From: a virus
IMG/VR virus record: IMGVR_UViG_3300025118_000041
Span: 1-41,173 of that record
DNA length: 41,173 nucleotides
Strand: one strand, 5' to 3'
The translations under genes and the position numbers were made by a program. Shown here one piece after another: positions 6,112-14,751 of the stretch. Below the pieces are notes generated by a model. It worked only from the letters and a program-made list of their open reading frames with translations, was not told the origin of the DNA and ran no database searches. How positions within the stretch are numbered: position 1 is the first letter of the stretch; every line of letters begins with the position of its first letter.

Positions 6112-8324
6112 TGTACGAGCAAAATTTAGTTAAAACAATAGAACCTATTAAAAAGACAACTATTAGTCGTCTTAATAAATCTAAAAAATGGAAATATGGA
6201 TACGATAAAGAGCATGATATCATTGTTATCTCAAAAACTGGAAAAATCGGTGAAGTGGTTGAAATCCAAGGTTTGCGAATTGGCTTGCCGTTGGAACCAA
6301 AAGGAGTGTACATGCACCCCAAAAACAAATGGGTAAAATTTGAACAACCAAAAGATTTAGAGCGTTTAAAAAATATATTTGATTGGAGATCGTATCCTGA
6401 GGACCAAAAAGAACAGTGGTATGATTATATAGACGAAGAGTTTAAAAGAAGAGATGAGGGGTTTTGGTTTATGAACAATGGTAAACCAACTTATATAGTA
6501 GGAACTCACTATATGTATTTGCAATGGAGCAAGATAGATGTTGGAGCTCCAGATTTTAGAGAGGCAAACAGATTGTTCTTTATATTTTGGGAAGCATGTA
6601 AAGCAGATAAAAGATGTTATGGTATGTGTTACCTAAAGAACAGAAGATCAGGGTTTTCGTTCATGTCATCTGCAGAAACAGTTAATTTAGCCACTCTTGC
6701 AAGTGATAGTAGATATGGTATACTATCTAAGACTGGTTCAGATGCTAAAAAGATGTTTACTGATAAAGTAGTACCGATAAGTATAAACTACCCATTTTTC
6801 TTCAAACCTGTTCAAGATGGTATGGATAGACCAAAATCAGAGTTAGCATATAGAGTGCCAGCTAGTAAGTTCACAAGAAAAAAGATCACAGCTAACGAAA
6901 AGCTAGAAGATATACAAGGACTAGATACAACTATTGATTGGAAAAATACTGGAGACAATAGTTATGATGGTGAAAAATTAGCATTACTAGTACACGATGA
7001 AAGTGGTAAATGGGAAAGGCCAGATAATATATTGAACAACTGGAGAGTTACAAAAACATGTTTAAGATTAGGTAGTAGAATTGTTGGTAAATGTATGATG
7101 GGATCAACATCAAACGCTTTAGATAAAGGAGGTGATAACTTTAAAAAACTATACAATGCAAGCGATGTCACAAAAAGAAATAGAAACGGTCAGACAAAGT
7201 CTGGTTTATACTCTCTGTTCATCCCAATGGAATGGAACTACGAGGGATTTATTGACGAGTACGGAGTTCCAGTTTTCACTACTCCTGATATCGATGTCCT
7301 CGCCCCAGACGGTGAATTAATAGATGTAGGTGTAATAGACAACTGGCAGAACGAAGTAGATGGTTTAAAAGATGATCAAGATGCTTTAAACGAATTTTAT
7401 CGTCAATTCCCAAGAACTACAGAACATGCCTTTAGAGACGAGACTAAAAACAGTATATTTAACTTAGTGAAAATATACGAACAAATAGATTACAACGAGG
7501 AGATGTCTAGAACCTTAGGAATTACGACCGGTAATTTTCAATGGGTAAATGGCATTAAAGATTCTCAAGTAATATTTTACCCAGATCCAAAAGGTAGATT
7601 TAAAGTTAGCTGGGTTCCACCTCAGCAATTACAGAATAGAGTGGTACTTAAAAATGGTATAAAATATCCTGGTAACGAACATATGGGTGCATTTGGTTGT
7701 GACTCATATGATATATCGGGAACCGTAGATGGAGAAGGTTCTAAAGGTGCTTTGCATGGACTTACCAGGTTTAGCATGGAAGACGCGCCGGCCAATAGTT
7801 TCTTTTTAGAATACTTATCAAGACCACCTACGGCAGAGATATTCTTTGAAGATGTTTTAATGGCGTTAGTATTTTATGGGATGCCAATATTAGCGGAGAA
7901 TAACAAACCTAGACTATTGTACTATTTAAGAAGAAGAGGATATCGAGGATTTTCTATGAATCGACCGGATAAAGTGTGGAATAAATTATCTGTAGCAGAA
8001 AAAGAAGTTGGTGGAATACCTAACTCCTCAGAAGATATAAAACAAGCTCATGCGGCTGCGATCGAAATGTATATACAAGATCATGTTGGCATGAAGCAAG
8101 ATGGGACATTTGGAGACTTGTACTTTAATGATTTATTAAACGATTGGAGTAGATTCGACATAAATAAGCGAACAAAGTTTGACGCAACAATAAGTTCTGG
8201 GTTGGCCGTGATGGCTAACAATAGACATCTATACGCTCCAAATGCAAAGGTTGAGAAACCCAAACTAAACATAAATGTTTCTAAGTATAGTAATACTGGA
8301 ACTAATTCACAAATAATCAAATAA
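6111..8324 (+). CDS. terL: Terminase large subunit (TerL)
   Basis: A 737-aa packaging motor protein. ATPase half: an adenine-side region with TYIVGTHYMYLQWSKID (120-142), a P-loop position reading YLKNRRSGFSFMSS (174-187), Walker B ALLVHDES with D296-E297, and a coupling motif GSTSN (331-335). Nuclease half: acidic residues D531 in GAFGCDSYDISG, E596 in ILAENNKP and D691 in KFDATISSGLA, matching the three-acid RNase H-like site that cuts the concatemer at headful or cos. The P-loop lacks the canonical GxxxxGK[S/T] lysine-serine pair, using Arg-rich RRSGFS instead; deviant Walker A motifs of this kind occur in TerL families. It couples ATP hydrolysis to DNA translocation at the portal, whose gene follows after 5 nt. 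Confidence 0.92.
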   Translation: MYEQNLVKTIEPIKKTTISRLNKSKKWKYGYDKEHDIIVISKTGKIGEVVEIQGLRIGLPLEPKGVYMHPKNKWVKFEQPKDLERLKNIFDWRSYPEDQKEQWYDYIDEEFKRRDEGFWFMNNGKPTYIVGTHYMYLQWSKIDVGAPDFREANRLFFIFWEACKADKRCYGMCYLKNRRSGFSFMSSAETVNLATLASDSRYGILSKTGSDAKKMFTDKVVPISINYPFFFKPVQDGMDRPKSELAYRVPASKFTRKKITANEKLEDIQGLDTTIDWKNTGDNSYDGEKLALLVHDESGKWERPDNILNNWRVTKTCLRLGSRIVGKCMMGSTSNALDKGGDNFKKLYNASDVTKRNRNGQTKSGLYSLFIPMEWNYEGFIDEYGVPVFTTPDIDVLAPDGELIDVGVIDNWQNEVDGLKDDQDALNEFYRQFPRTTEHAFRDETKNSIFNLVKIYEQIDYNEEMSRTLGITTGNFQWVNGIKDSQVIFYPDPKGRFKVSWVPPQQLQNRVVLKNGIKYPGNEHMGAFGCDSYDISGTVDGEGSKGALHGLTRFSMEDAPANSFFLEYLSRPPTAEIFFEDVLMALVFYGMPILAENNKPRLLYYLRRRGYRGFSMNRPDKVWNKLSVAEKEVGGIPNSSEDIKQAHAAAIEMYIQDHVGMKQDGTFGDLYFNDLLNDWSRFDINKRTKFDATISSGLAVMANNRHLYAPNAKVEKPKLNINVSKYSNTGTNSQIIK

Positions 8325-8329
8325 TAAAT

Positions 8330-10750
8330 ATGGCAGAGTCTGGCATGCAAAGTTATTTTCCGAGTCAAACTGTAAGTGATGCTGAGAAGCTAAGTTACGA
8401 TTATGGTTTAAAAGTAGGTAAAGCTATAAAGCAAGAGTGGTTTAATAAAGATAATAACCACAATAGATATAAATCAAATCAAAATGATTTTCATAATTTA
8501 AGATTGTATGCAAGAGGCGAGCAATCTATACAAAAATATAAGGATGAGTTATCAATAAATGGTGATTTGTCCTATTTAAATTTAGACTGGAAACCAGTTC
8601 CGATTATTTCTAAATTTGTAGATATCGTTGTTAATGGTATATCAGAAAGAACTTATGATATAAAAGCTTTTTCTCAAGATCCTTATGGTATTTCTAAAAG
8701 AACTGAATACATGGAGTCTATATTGACAGATATGAGACTAGAAGAATTTAATCAAAAAGTACAGAATGAATTAAATTTAAACGTTAGAAAAAGCAATATA
8801 GAAGAGCTTCCAGACACAAAAGAGGAGTTAGAACTTCATATGCAATTAGCATATAAGCAATCTATAGAAATAGCAGAAGAACAAGCTATAAACACTTTGT
8901 TAGAAGGCAGTAAATATGAATTAATAAAAAAACAATTTTATTACGACTTAACAGTTCTGGGGATAGGCGCGATAAAAAGTTCTTTCAACACATCTGAAGG
9001 GGTTGTAGTAGACTACGTAGATCCAGCTAATCTTGTTTATTCTTATACAGATTCTCCTTATTTTGAAGATATATATTATGTTGGTGAGGTTAAATCCATT
9101 CCAGTAAACGAATTAGCAAAACAATTTCCTCATTTATCAGAAAGTGATTTAGAAGATATAATGAAGAATAAAACGTTTAATAGAAACAACAACAGTACTA
9201 GGTTTTCGTCTGATAAAGAAGACGAGAACACTATTCAAGTTTTATATTTTAATTATAAAACGTATATGAATGAAGTTTATAAAGTAAAGGAAACCGGTAG
9301 CGGTGCTGATAAAATTATACCAAAAGATGATTCATTTAACCCACCAGAAAATATGGAAGGTGGCTTTAGTAAAATGTTGAGATCTATAGAGTGCTTGTAT
9401 GACGGAGCTATGATCTTAGGTACTGATAAGTTATTGAAGTGGGAAATGGCTAAAAACATGATGCGCCCTAAGAGTGATTTTACCAAAGTAAAAATGAATT
9501 ATGCTATTGTAGCTCCTAGAATGTACGACGGAAGGATTGACTCTTTGGTAAAGCGTATAACTGGTTTTGCTGACATGATTCAGTTAACTCATTTAAAGCT
9601 TCAACAAGTGTTATCAAGAATGGTTCCAGATGGCGTTTATTTAGATGCTGATGGTTTGGCCGAGGTTGATTTAGGTAATGGAACAAACTATAATCCACAA
9701 GAAGCCTTAAATATGTTTTTTCAAACTGGTTCTGTTATAGGTAGATCATTCACCCAAGATGGTGATCAAAACCCAGGTAAAGTTCCTATTCAAGAAATAA
9801 CATCAGGATCTGGTGGAAATAAAATGCAAGCTCTTATTGGTAATTACAACTATTACTTACAAATGATAAGAGATGTAACCGGGCTTAATGAGGCTAGAGA
9901 TGGTAGTATGCCAGATAAAAACGCTTTAGTAGGAGTGCAAAAATTAGCAGCTGCTAATTCTAATACAGCAACTAGACATATACTACAATCTGGTTTATTT
10001 TTAACAGCTGAAGTTGCGGAGTGCTTATCACTTAGAATATCTGATATTATAGAATATTCTCCAACAAAAGACGCTTTTATACAGGCTATAGGTGTTCACA
10101 ATGCTGCTGTATTAGAAGAGTTAAAACAGTTACACCTGTATGATTTTGGTATATTTATAGAATTACAACCAGATGAAGAAGAAAAAATGATGTTAGAAAA
10201 TAATATTCAAATGGCAATACAACAGCAAATAATTGAACTTGCTGATGCTATAGATATTAGAGAGATTAAAAATGTAAAATTAGCAAATCAACTTCTTAAA
10301 ATACGTAGAAAAAAGAAATTAGATAGAGACCAAGCTTTGCAACAACAAAACATGCAGCAACAAGCTGAGTTAAATCAACAGTCTGCACAAGCCGCCGCTC
10401 AAGCTGAAGTACAAAAAAATCAAGCTGTAACACAAAGCCAAGCGCAATTAGAACAAGTAAAAGCGCAGATAGAGTCGCAAAGAATGATGCAGGAGGTTGA
10501 AATGAAAAAAGAATTAATGGGATTAGAATTTCAATATAACATGCAACTTAAAAGTGCCGAAGTTGAAAACGTAAAAGGAAGAGAAAAACAAAAAGAAGAT
10601 CGTAAAGACGAAAGAACAAAAATTCAAGCAACTCAACAAAGCGAGATGATTGAACAAAGAAATAGTGGAAAACCACCTAAAAACTTTGAGTCCGCAGGTA
10701 ATGATATATTAGGCGGGGGATTTGATTTAGGTGCGTTTGATCCTAGTTAA
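8330..10750 (+). CDS. Portal protein
   Basis: An 806-aa protein directly after terL and before scaffold and capsid genes, the standard portal position. The N-terminal half contains the clip/stem-like landmarks PVPIISKFVDIVVNGISER, FYYDLTVLGIGAIKSSF and VVDYVDPANLVYSYTDSP, typical of podovirus and HK97-type portals; VTGLNEARDGSMPDKNALVG falls where the stem and tunnel-loop region would be. From about residue 655 to 770 the chain becomes a Gln/Ala/Glu-rich coiled coil (QQQNMQQQAELNQQSAQ and following), compatible with an extended barrel or crown. The last residues are Gly-rich (GGGFDLGAFDPS). Twelve copies would form the DNA channel at one capsid vertex. Fold details are inferred from family style. 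Confidence 0.88.
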   Translation: MAESGMQSYFPSQTVSDAEKLSYDYGLKVGKAIKQEWFNKDNNHNRYKSNQNDFHNLRLYARGEQSIQKYKDELSINGDLSYLNLDWKPVPIISKFVDIVVNGISERTYDIKAFSQDPYGISKRTEYMESILTDMRLEEFNQKVQNELNLNVRKSNIEELPDTKEELELHMQLAYKQSIEIAEEQAINTLLEGSKYELIKKQFYYDLTVLGIGAIKSSFNTSEGVVVDYVDPANLVYSYTDSPYFEDIYYVGEVKSIPVNELAKQFPHLSESDLEDIMKNKTFNRNNNSTRFSSDKEDENTIQVLYFNYKTYMNEVYKVKETGSGADKIIPKDDSFNPPENMEGGFSKMLRSIECLYDGAMILGTDKLLKWEMAKNMMRPKSDFTKVKMNYAIVAPRMYDGRIDSLVKRITGFADMIQLTHLKLQQVLSRMVPDGVYLDADGLAEVDLGNGTNYNPQEALNMFFQTGSVIGRSFTQDGDQNPGKVPIQEITSGSGGNKMQALIGNYNYYLQMIRDVTGLNEARDGSMPDKNALVGVQKLAAANSNTATRHILQSGLFLTAEVAECLSLRISDIIEYSPTKDAFIQAIGVHNAAVLEELKQLHLYDFGIFIELQPDEEEKMMLENNIQMAIQQQIIELADAIDIREIKNVKLANQLLKIRRKKKLDRDQALQQQNMQQQAELNQQSAQAAAQAEVQKNQAVTQSQAQLEQVKAQIESQRMMQEVEMKKELMGLEFQYNMQLKSAEVENVKGREKQKEDRKDERTKIQATQQSEMIEQRNSGKPPKNFESAGNDILGGGFDLGAFDPS

Positions 10751-10753
10751 AAT

Positions 10754-10778
10754 TTATTAATTATTATTATATTATATT
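10754..10778 (+). promoter_or_regulatory. AT-only leader, near-copy of 13668-13693
   Basis: The 25 nt just before the scaffold start contain only A and T (TTATTAATT then repeated ATT/ATATT units up to ATG). Nearly the same string precedes the gene after the capsid terminator, differing by one indel and a few bases. Two like leaders flanking the scaffold-capsid cassette could be promoters or translation-enhancing leaders. A/T low complexity makes chance similarity easy, so this is weak. Confidence 0.3.
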
Positions 10779-12044
10779 ATGAAAGAAAAAGAACAAGAAG
10801 GGCCAGTGGTGGATAATACCGTAGAAAAAATTAAAGTTAAAAAGCCTAGAATGAAAAAGTTTAAAGCGCCAAAAGACGATATAGTTAAAGTTGATATTAA
10901 CAAAATTGATAGTGCTGAGGAAACTATTACTAAAGTAGACTTAGATAAACCAATAAAACCAGATACAAAAAATGAAGAACCAAAAGAAGACGCTGTGGTT
11001 GAAACAAGTTCAACTGACGACAGCGGAGTGGTTGCAAGCGCTGAAAATGCCGAGCCCACAGAAAAACAAGAAGAAGTACAGCCGGAAGCAGAAGCACAAG
11101 AAACCCCAGTATTAGAAGAAATTACCGAAGAAGGTGAAGATATTGAAGTTGAAATTGAAGCTACTCAAGAGCAGGTTGAAGAAGCTGTTGCAGAAGCTAA
11201 AGCTACCGGTGAACCGCTACCAGAAAATATTCAAAAGTTAATGGACTTTATGGAAGAAACTGGTGGAGATTTAAATGATTATGTTAAGCTCAATCAAGAT
11301 TATAGCAAGTTAGACAATCAAGATTTATTATATGAATATTATAAGCAAACAAAACCTCATTTAAACAATGAAGAAATTAACTTCCTTATGGAAGATGAAT
11401 TCTCTTTCGACGAAGATGCAGATGACGATAGAGATATACGAAGAAAAAAACTAGCGTTAAAAGAGCAAGTTGCCAACGCTAAAAGCCACTTAGACGGGCA
11501 AAAGTCTAAATACTATGAAGAAATCAAAGCTGGAAGCAAACTTACGGGTGAGCAACAGAAAGCAATTGATTTCTTTAATAGATATAACAAAGAGTCAGAA
11601 GCAACTCAAAAAACAGTTAAAAAGAACTCTGACATTTTTACACAGAAAACAAATAATGTTTTCAACGATAAGTTCAAAGGTTTTGAATATAACGTCGGTG
11701 ATAAAAAATACAGGTTTAATGTAAACAATGCTGAAGAGGTTAAGAATACCCAGAGTGATATAAGCAATTTTACCAAAAAGTTTTTGGATAAAAACTCTAC
11801 TTTAACAGATGCTAAGGGTTATCATAAATCTTTATATACAGCGATGAACGCAGATGCTGTTGCAAGACACTTTTACGAACAAGGAAAAGCTGATGCTATG
11901 AAAGATAGTGTTGCTAAAGCCAAGAATGTTAATATGGATCCAAGACAAACTCATGGAAAAATTGAAGCAGGTGGTTTAAAGTTTAAAGTGTTAGGTGAAG
12001 ATTCTTCTGATTTTAAGTTCAAAATTAAAAACAAAAATAAATAA
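10779..12044 (+). CDS. Capsid scaffolding protein
   Basis: A 421-aa hydrophilic protein between portal and major capsid genes. Residues 1-130 are a low-complexity Glu/Lys/Val/Thr-rich region (basic at KKPRMKKFKAPKDD, then very acidic, e.g. EEITEEGEDIEVEIEA). A helical middle follows (PENIQKLMDFMEETGGDLNDY, LLYEYYKQTKPHLNNEEINF), with a long coiled coil (RRKKLALKEQVANAKSHLDG) and a basic C-terminus (FKFKIKNKNK). Acidic-disordered plus coiled-coil design with a basic C-terminal capsid-binding end is the classic scaffold architecture. It would direct procapsid assembly and then leave. No protease motif is seen in it; the HEMRH peptidase upstream could in principle remove it, but that is speculative. 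Confidence 0.8.
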   Translation: MKEKEQEGPVVDNTVEKIKVKKPRMKKFKAPKDDIVKVDINKIDSAEETITKVDLDKPIKPDTKNEEPKEDAVVETSSTDDSGVVASAENAEPTEKQEEVQPEAEAQETPVLEEITEEGEDIEVEIEATQEQVEEAVAEAKATGEPLPENIQKLMDFMEETGGDLNDYVKLNQDYSKLDNQDLLYEYYKQTKPHLNNEEINFLMEDEFSFDEDADDDRDIRRKKLALKEQVANAKSHLDGQKSKYYEEIKAGSKLTGEQQKAIDFFNRYNKESEATQKTVKKNSDIFTQKTNNVFNDKFKGFEYNVGDKKYRFNVNNAEEVKNTQSDISNFTKKFLDKNSTLTDAKGYHKSLYTAMNADAVARHFYEQGKADAMKDSVAKAKNVNMDPRQTHGKIEAGGLKFKVLGEDSSDFKFKIKNKNK

Positions 12045-12064
12045 CAATTTAAAACAAATTAAAA

Positions 12065-13618
12065 ATGGCAATTACTGCAGGAAGTGTTCTAAATAGTACG
12101 CCAGCTGCTGCGCAAGCCGCGCTGAGCACAAACTATTTAGATCTAGCGACAACCGCGGGAGCGGGATGGGCGCAACAATATATGCCAGATCTTATGGAGA
12201 AAGAAGCTGAAGTTTTTGGAAACAGAACAATTTCAGGATTTCTTTCGCAAGTAGGAGCTGAAGAGGCTATGACAGCTGATCAAGTTGTATGGTCTGAACA
12301 AGGTAGATTACATCTATCGTATAAAGGAACAGTAGTAGATGATAATGGTGGTGCTACCGCGTTAGGTGGTATTCTAGCTATTACTCATGATATTGATGGT
12401 AACGCAATTACAGCTGGTGATGATGGTATTAGAGTTAATGATACTGTTATAGTAGCAAACTCTGGTGGTGTCGTAAAAGCGTTGGTAACAGCAGTTGATA
12501 TTGTAGCTGGTCAAATTCAAGTTTCTCCTTATGGAGTGGCTGACTTACAAACAGCTGGTATTACTGATGCTTCGGGTGCTGCTGCACAATCAGTTACTAT
12601 ATTAGTTTATGGTTCTGAATTTATGAAAGGTACAAGTTATAATACTAGTGCTGATGTTGGTAGTGGCGGTACAGCTACTGATCAAAGAGGTAAAAACGAG
12701 CCAACTTTTAAATCTTTCATGAATAAACCAATTATCTTAAAAGATTACTACGAGGTATCAGGTTCTGATGCGTCTAGAATTGGTTGGGTTGAAGTTGCTG
12801 CTGAAGATGGACAATCTGGATACTTATGGTATTTAAAAGCTGCATCTGACACAAGAGCACGTTTCACTGATTACTTAGAAATGTCTATGTTAGAAGGTAA
12901 AATGGGGGGTGCTGCTAATGCAGGTGCTACTGGTCATCCAGTTGTAAGTGCTGCAGATTTAACTGATGATTCTTTAGATTTAGCTGCAGGTACTGCTACT
13001 GGTACTCAAGGTTTATTTGATGCCGTAGAAACTAGAGGTAATGCTTCTTCTGGTATTACTGGTGGTGGTAGTGACTTACTTGAGTTTGACAATATCTTGG
13101 CTGAATTTGATTCTCAAGGTGCTATTGAAGAGAACATGATGTTCTTAGATAGAAATACTTCGCTAGCTGTTGATGACATGTTGGCTTCTATGAATTCTTA
13201 TGGGGCTCTGGGTACTTCTTACGGAGTATTCGACAACTCTGAAGATATGGCTCTTAACTTAGGTTTTTCTGGTTTTAGACGTGGATCTTATGATTTCTAC
13301 AAGTCTGATTTTAGATACTTAAACGATAAGTCAACTAGAGGTGGTATTAATGCTGCTAATTCTGCAAGTGCAATTAGAGGTATATTTGTACCTGCTGGTG
13401 TATCTTCGGTTTATGACCAAAACTTAGGATCAAATATTAAACGTCCTTTCTTACACGTTAGATATAGAGCTTCTCAAACTGACGATAGAAGACTGAAATC
13501 ATGGGTTACTGGTTCTGTTGGCGCTACTACATCTGCTTTAGATGCAATGCAAATACATATGCTATCTGAAAGATGTTTAGTTACACAAGCTGCTAATAAC
13601 TTCATGTTATTAAACTAA
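12065..13618 (+). CDS. Major capsid protein
   Basis: A 517-aa protein after the scaffold gene and before a strong terminator, as expected for the most abundant virion protein. The N-terminus is Ala-rich and helical (SVLNSTPAAAQAALSTNYLD), followed by PDLMEKEAEVFGNRTISGFL, an E-loop-like region and a Gly/Ala/Thr-rich beta domain (residues 85-190) that could be an inserted surface domain. The core resumes at KSFMNKPIILKDYYEVSGSDASRIGWVEV and continues through DTRARFTDYLEMSMLEGKM, MMFLDRNTSLAVDDML and RRGSYDFYKSDFRYLND. The ending VTQAANNFMLLN is a typical capsid-protein finish. Its codons are richer in G/C at the 5' end than those of its neighbours, perhaps reflecting high expression. HK97-type fold is inferred from gene order. 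Confidence 0.85.
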   Translation: MAITAGSVLNSTPAAAQAALSTNYLDLATTAGAGWAQQYMPDLMEKEAEVFGNRTISGFLSQVGAEEAMTADQVVWSEQGRLHLSYKGTVVDDNGGATALGGILAITHDIDGNAITAGDDGIRVNDTVIVANSGGVVKALVTAVDIVAGQIQVSPYGVADLQTAGITDASGAAAQSVTILVYGSEFMKGTSYNTSADVGSGGTATDQRGKNEPTFKSFMNKPIILKDYYEVSGSDASRIGWVEVAAEDGQSGYLWYLKAASDTRARFTDYLEMSMLEGKMGGAANAGATGHPVVSAADLTDDSLDLAAGTATGTQGLFDAVETRGNASSGITGGGSDLLEFDNILAEFDSQGAIEENMMFLDRNTSLAVDDMLASMNSYGALGTSYGVFDNSEDMALNLGFSGFRRGSYDFYKSDFRYLNDKSTRGGINAANSASAIRGIFVPAGVSSVYDQNLGSNIKRPFLHVRYRASQTDDRRLKSWVTGSVGATTSALDAMQIHMLSERCLVTQAANNFMLLN

Positions 13619-13630
13619 TCATTATATTTT

Positions 13631-13670
13631 AAAAGAGAGTGGGGCTAGTCTCCACTCCCTTTTATTTTTA
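13631..13670 (+). terminator. Rho-independent terminator after the capsid gene
   Basis: A 12-bp stem (13631-13642 with 13652-13663; AAAAGAGAGTGG pairs with CCACTCCCTTTT, one A-C mismatch) encloses a 9-nt loop and is followed by a T-rich run (TTTATTTTTATT). It starts 12 nt after the capsid stop. The GC-rich stem core stands out in a very AT-rich region. It would end or attenuate the packaging-capsid transcript, boosting relative capsid mRNA; the A-rich 5' arm also makes it usable on the opposite strand, but no gene is there. Confidence 0.85.
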
Positions 13671-13693
13671 TTAATTTTATTATATATTATATT
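13668..13693 (+). promoter_or_regulatory. AT-only leader after the terminator, possible promoter
   Basis: This 26-nt A/T-only stretch between the terminator and the next ATG closely resembles 10754-10778 (both open TTATTAATT and close TATTATATT). Genes after a working terminator need either readthrough or a new promoter, which gives this repeat a possible purpose. It does not contain the TAnnTTTG -7 element of Bacteroidota promoters, so a phage polymerase or a translational role would be needed. Confidence 0.3.
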
Positions 13694-14524
13694 ATGGCAA
13701 AAAAAACAAAAAAAACAGAAGTGGTAGAAACGCCACAGGTTGTAGAACAACCAAAAGTTGAAACACCGGTTATGGAAAAACCATTACCAAAAAAGAAAAA
13801 AGATACTTGGGAAATAAAAGATAGAACTTATTTTTTAAAAAATAGACAAAGACCTTTATCTAAAGCTATAAAGGCTTGTGATATTTATTATTTTGACGAA
13901 GAAAAAGGATATCAAAGAGAACTTAAGTATTGCAAAAACCAAACAACAGTTTTTGTAGACGAAATGAAAGGTGATCAAAGAATGGAGCATATTGTATTTA
14001 GAAATGGAGCATTACACGTTCCAAGAGAACACACTGTTTTGCAAAAACTACTTTCTATATATCACCCATTAAAAGATAAACTTTTTGAAGAGTATAAACC
14101 AGCTAAACAAGCTGAAAATCAAATTGAAGTTTTAGAGATGGAAGCTGACGCTATAATCGCAGCAAGAGGTTTAGACATTGACATGGCAGAAGCTATTATG
14201 CGCGTAGAGATTGGATCTAAAGTGGCACAGATGAGTTCTAAAGAGCTTAAAAGAGATTTGATGCTATTTGCTAGACAACAACCTGAATTGTTTTTAGATT
14301 TATTGGATGACGACAATGTTGTTCTTAGAAACTTTGGTATAAAAGCAGTTGAAGAAGGTTTATTAAGATTATCATCAGATCAAAGAACTTTTACTTGGGC
14401 TTCTAATAATAGAAAACTAATGAATGTTCCATTTGACGAGCACCCTTACTCAGCTTTAGCCGCTTGGTTTAAAACTGACGAAGGAATGGAGATTTACTCC
14501 AATATTGAAAAAAGATTAAATTAA
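13694..14524 (+). CDS. Putative head-neck protein, unknown function
   Basis: A 276-aa protein directly downstream of the capsid gene. Residues 1-37 are a Lys/Val/Pro/Thr-rich flexible arm (basic at both ends, MAKKTKKTEV and LPKKKKD). A compact domain follows (TWEIKDRTYFLKNRQRPLSKAI ... FRNGALHVPREHTVL), then a helical part (KQAENQIEVLEMEADAIIAARG, MSSKELKRDLMLFARQQPELFLDLLDD). It ends HPYSALAAWFKTDEGMEIYSNIEKRLN. I recognise no named family; the position between capsid and connector genes suggests head completion or capsid cementing. The all-helical second half resembles small DNA-end binding or assembly-factor proteins only in general style. Confidence 0.55.
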   Translation: MAKKTKKTEVVETPQVVEQPKVETPVMEKPLPKKKKDTWEIKDRTYFLKNRQRPLSKAIKACDIYYFDEEKGYQRELKYCKNQTTVFVDEMKGDQRMEHIVFRNGALHVPREHTVLQKLLSIYHPLKDKLFEEYKPAKQAENQIEVLEMEADAIIAARGLDIDMAEAIMRVEIGSKVAQMSSKELKRDLMLFARQQPELFLDLLDDDNVVLRNFGIKAVEEGLLRLSSDQRTFTWASNNRKLMNVPFDEHPYSALAAWFKTDEGMEIYSNIEKRLN

Positions 14525-14530
14525 TCTAAC

Positions 14531-14568
14531 TGTAGATGCAGTCGCTCTACGGAGCGATTGCAAACTAC
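14531..14568 (+). other. Stable RNA hairpin with UACG tetraloop
   Basis: Starting just after the previous stop, an 11-bp stem (TGCAGTCGCTC, 14537-14547, with GAGCGATTGCA, 14552-14562, one G-T pair) closes a C(TACG)G loop, the UNCG class of unusually stable tetraloops. After one A-A mismatch the stem continues with TGTAG (14531-14535) against CTACA (14564-14568). The downstream sequence is AAATTTAATTAT, not a T-run, so it is a poor intrinsic terminator. Its likely use is RNA processing, mRNA 3'-end protection or translational control of the 53-aa gene that starts 14 nt later. Confidence 0.7.
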
Positions 14569-14581
14569 AAAATTTAATTAT

Positions 14582-14743
14582 ATGAAAAAATCTAAAGGAT
14601 TAGGCGACTCAATAGAAAAAATTACAAAAGCAACTGGAATTAAAAAAGTTGTTGATACAGTTAGTAAGATAACTAAAAAACCTTGTAACTGTGGAGAAAG
14701 GAAAGATACTTTAAATAGATTGTTTCCTTATAATAATAAATAA
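14582..14743 (+). CDS. 53-aa basic protein with CNC motif
   Basis: The ATG at 14582 is preferred to an in-frame TTG inside the hairpin at 14558. The product is MKKSKGLGDSIEKITKATGI followed by an amphipathic helix (KKVVDTVSKITKK), a Cys-Asn-Cys pair and a conserved-looking ending RKDTLNRLFPYNNK. I have an impression of GLGDxIEKxTKATGIKK...ERxxxLNxLFPY as a recurring short family in Bacteroidota phages, but I know no function. The two cysteines could bind metal in a dimer or form a disulfide. Located between the neck candidate and the connector protein, it may be a small virion component or DNA-binding peptide. Confidence 0.65.
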   Translation: MKKSKGLGDSIEKITKATGIKKVVDTVSKITKKPCNCGERKDTLNRLFPYNNK

Positions 14744-14751
14744 AAGAAATT

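Noticed and set aside
10772-11059. Minus-strand open frame of 95 codons over the scaffold start
   Set aside because: Its Ser/Phe/Leu-rich product is the expected shadow of the Glu/Lys/Asp-rich scaffold arm; no minus-strand gene occurs in the window.
14558-14743. TTG start giving a 61-aa version of the CNC protein
   Set aside because: The start would sit inside the hairpin arm and adds residues unlike the rest; the ATG at 14582 has the usual AT leader.
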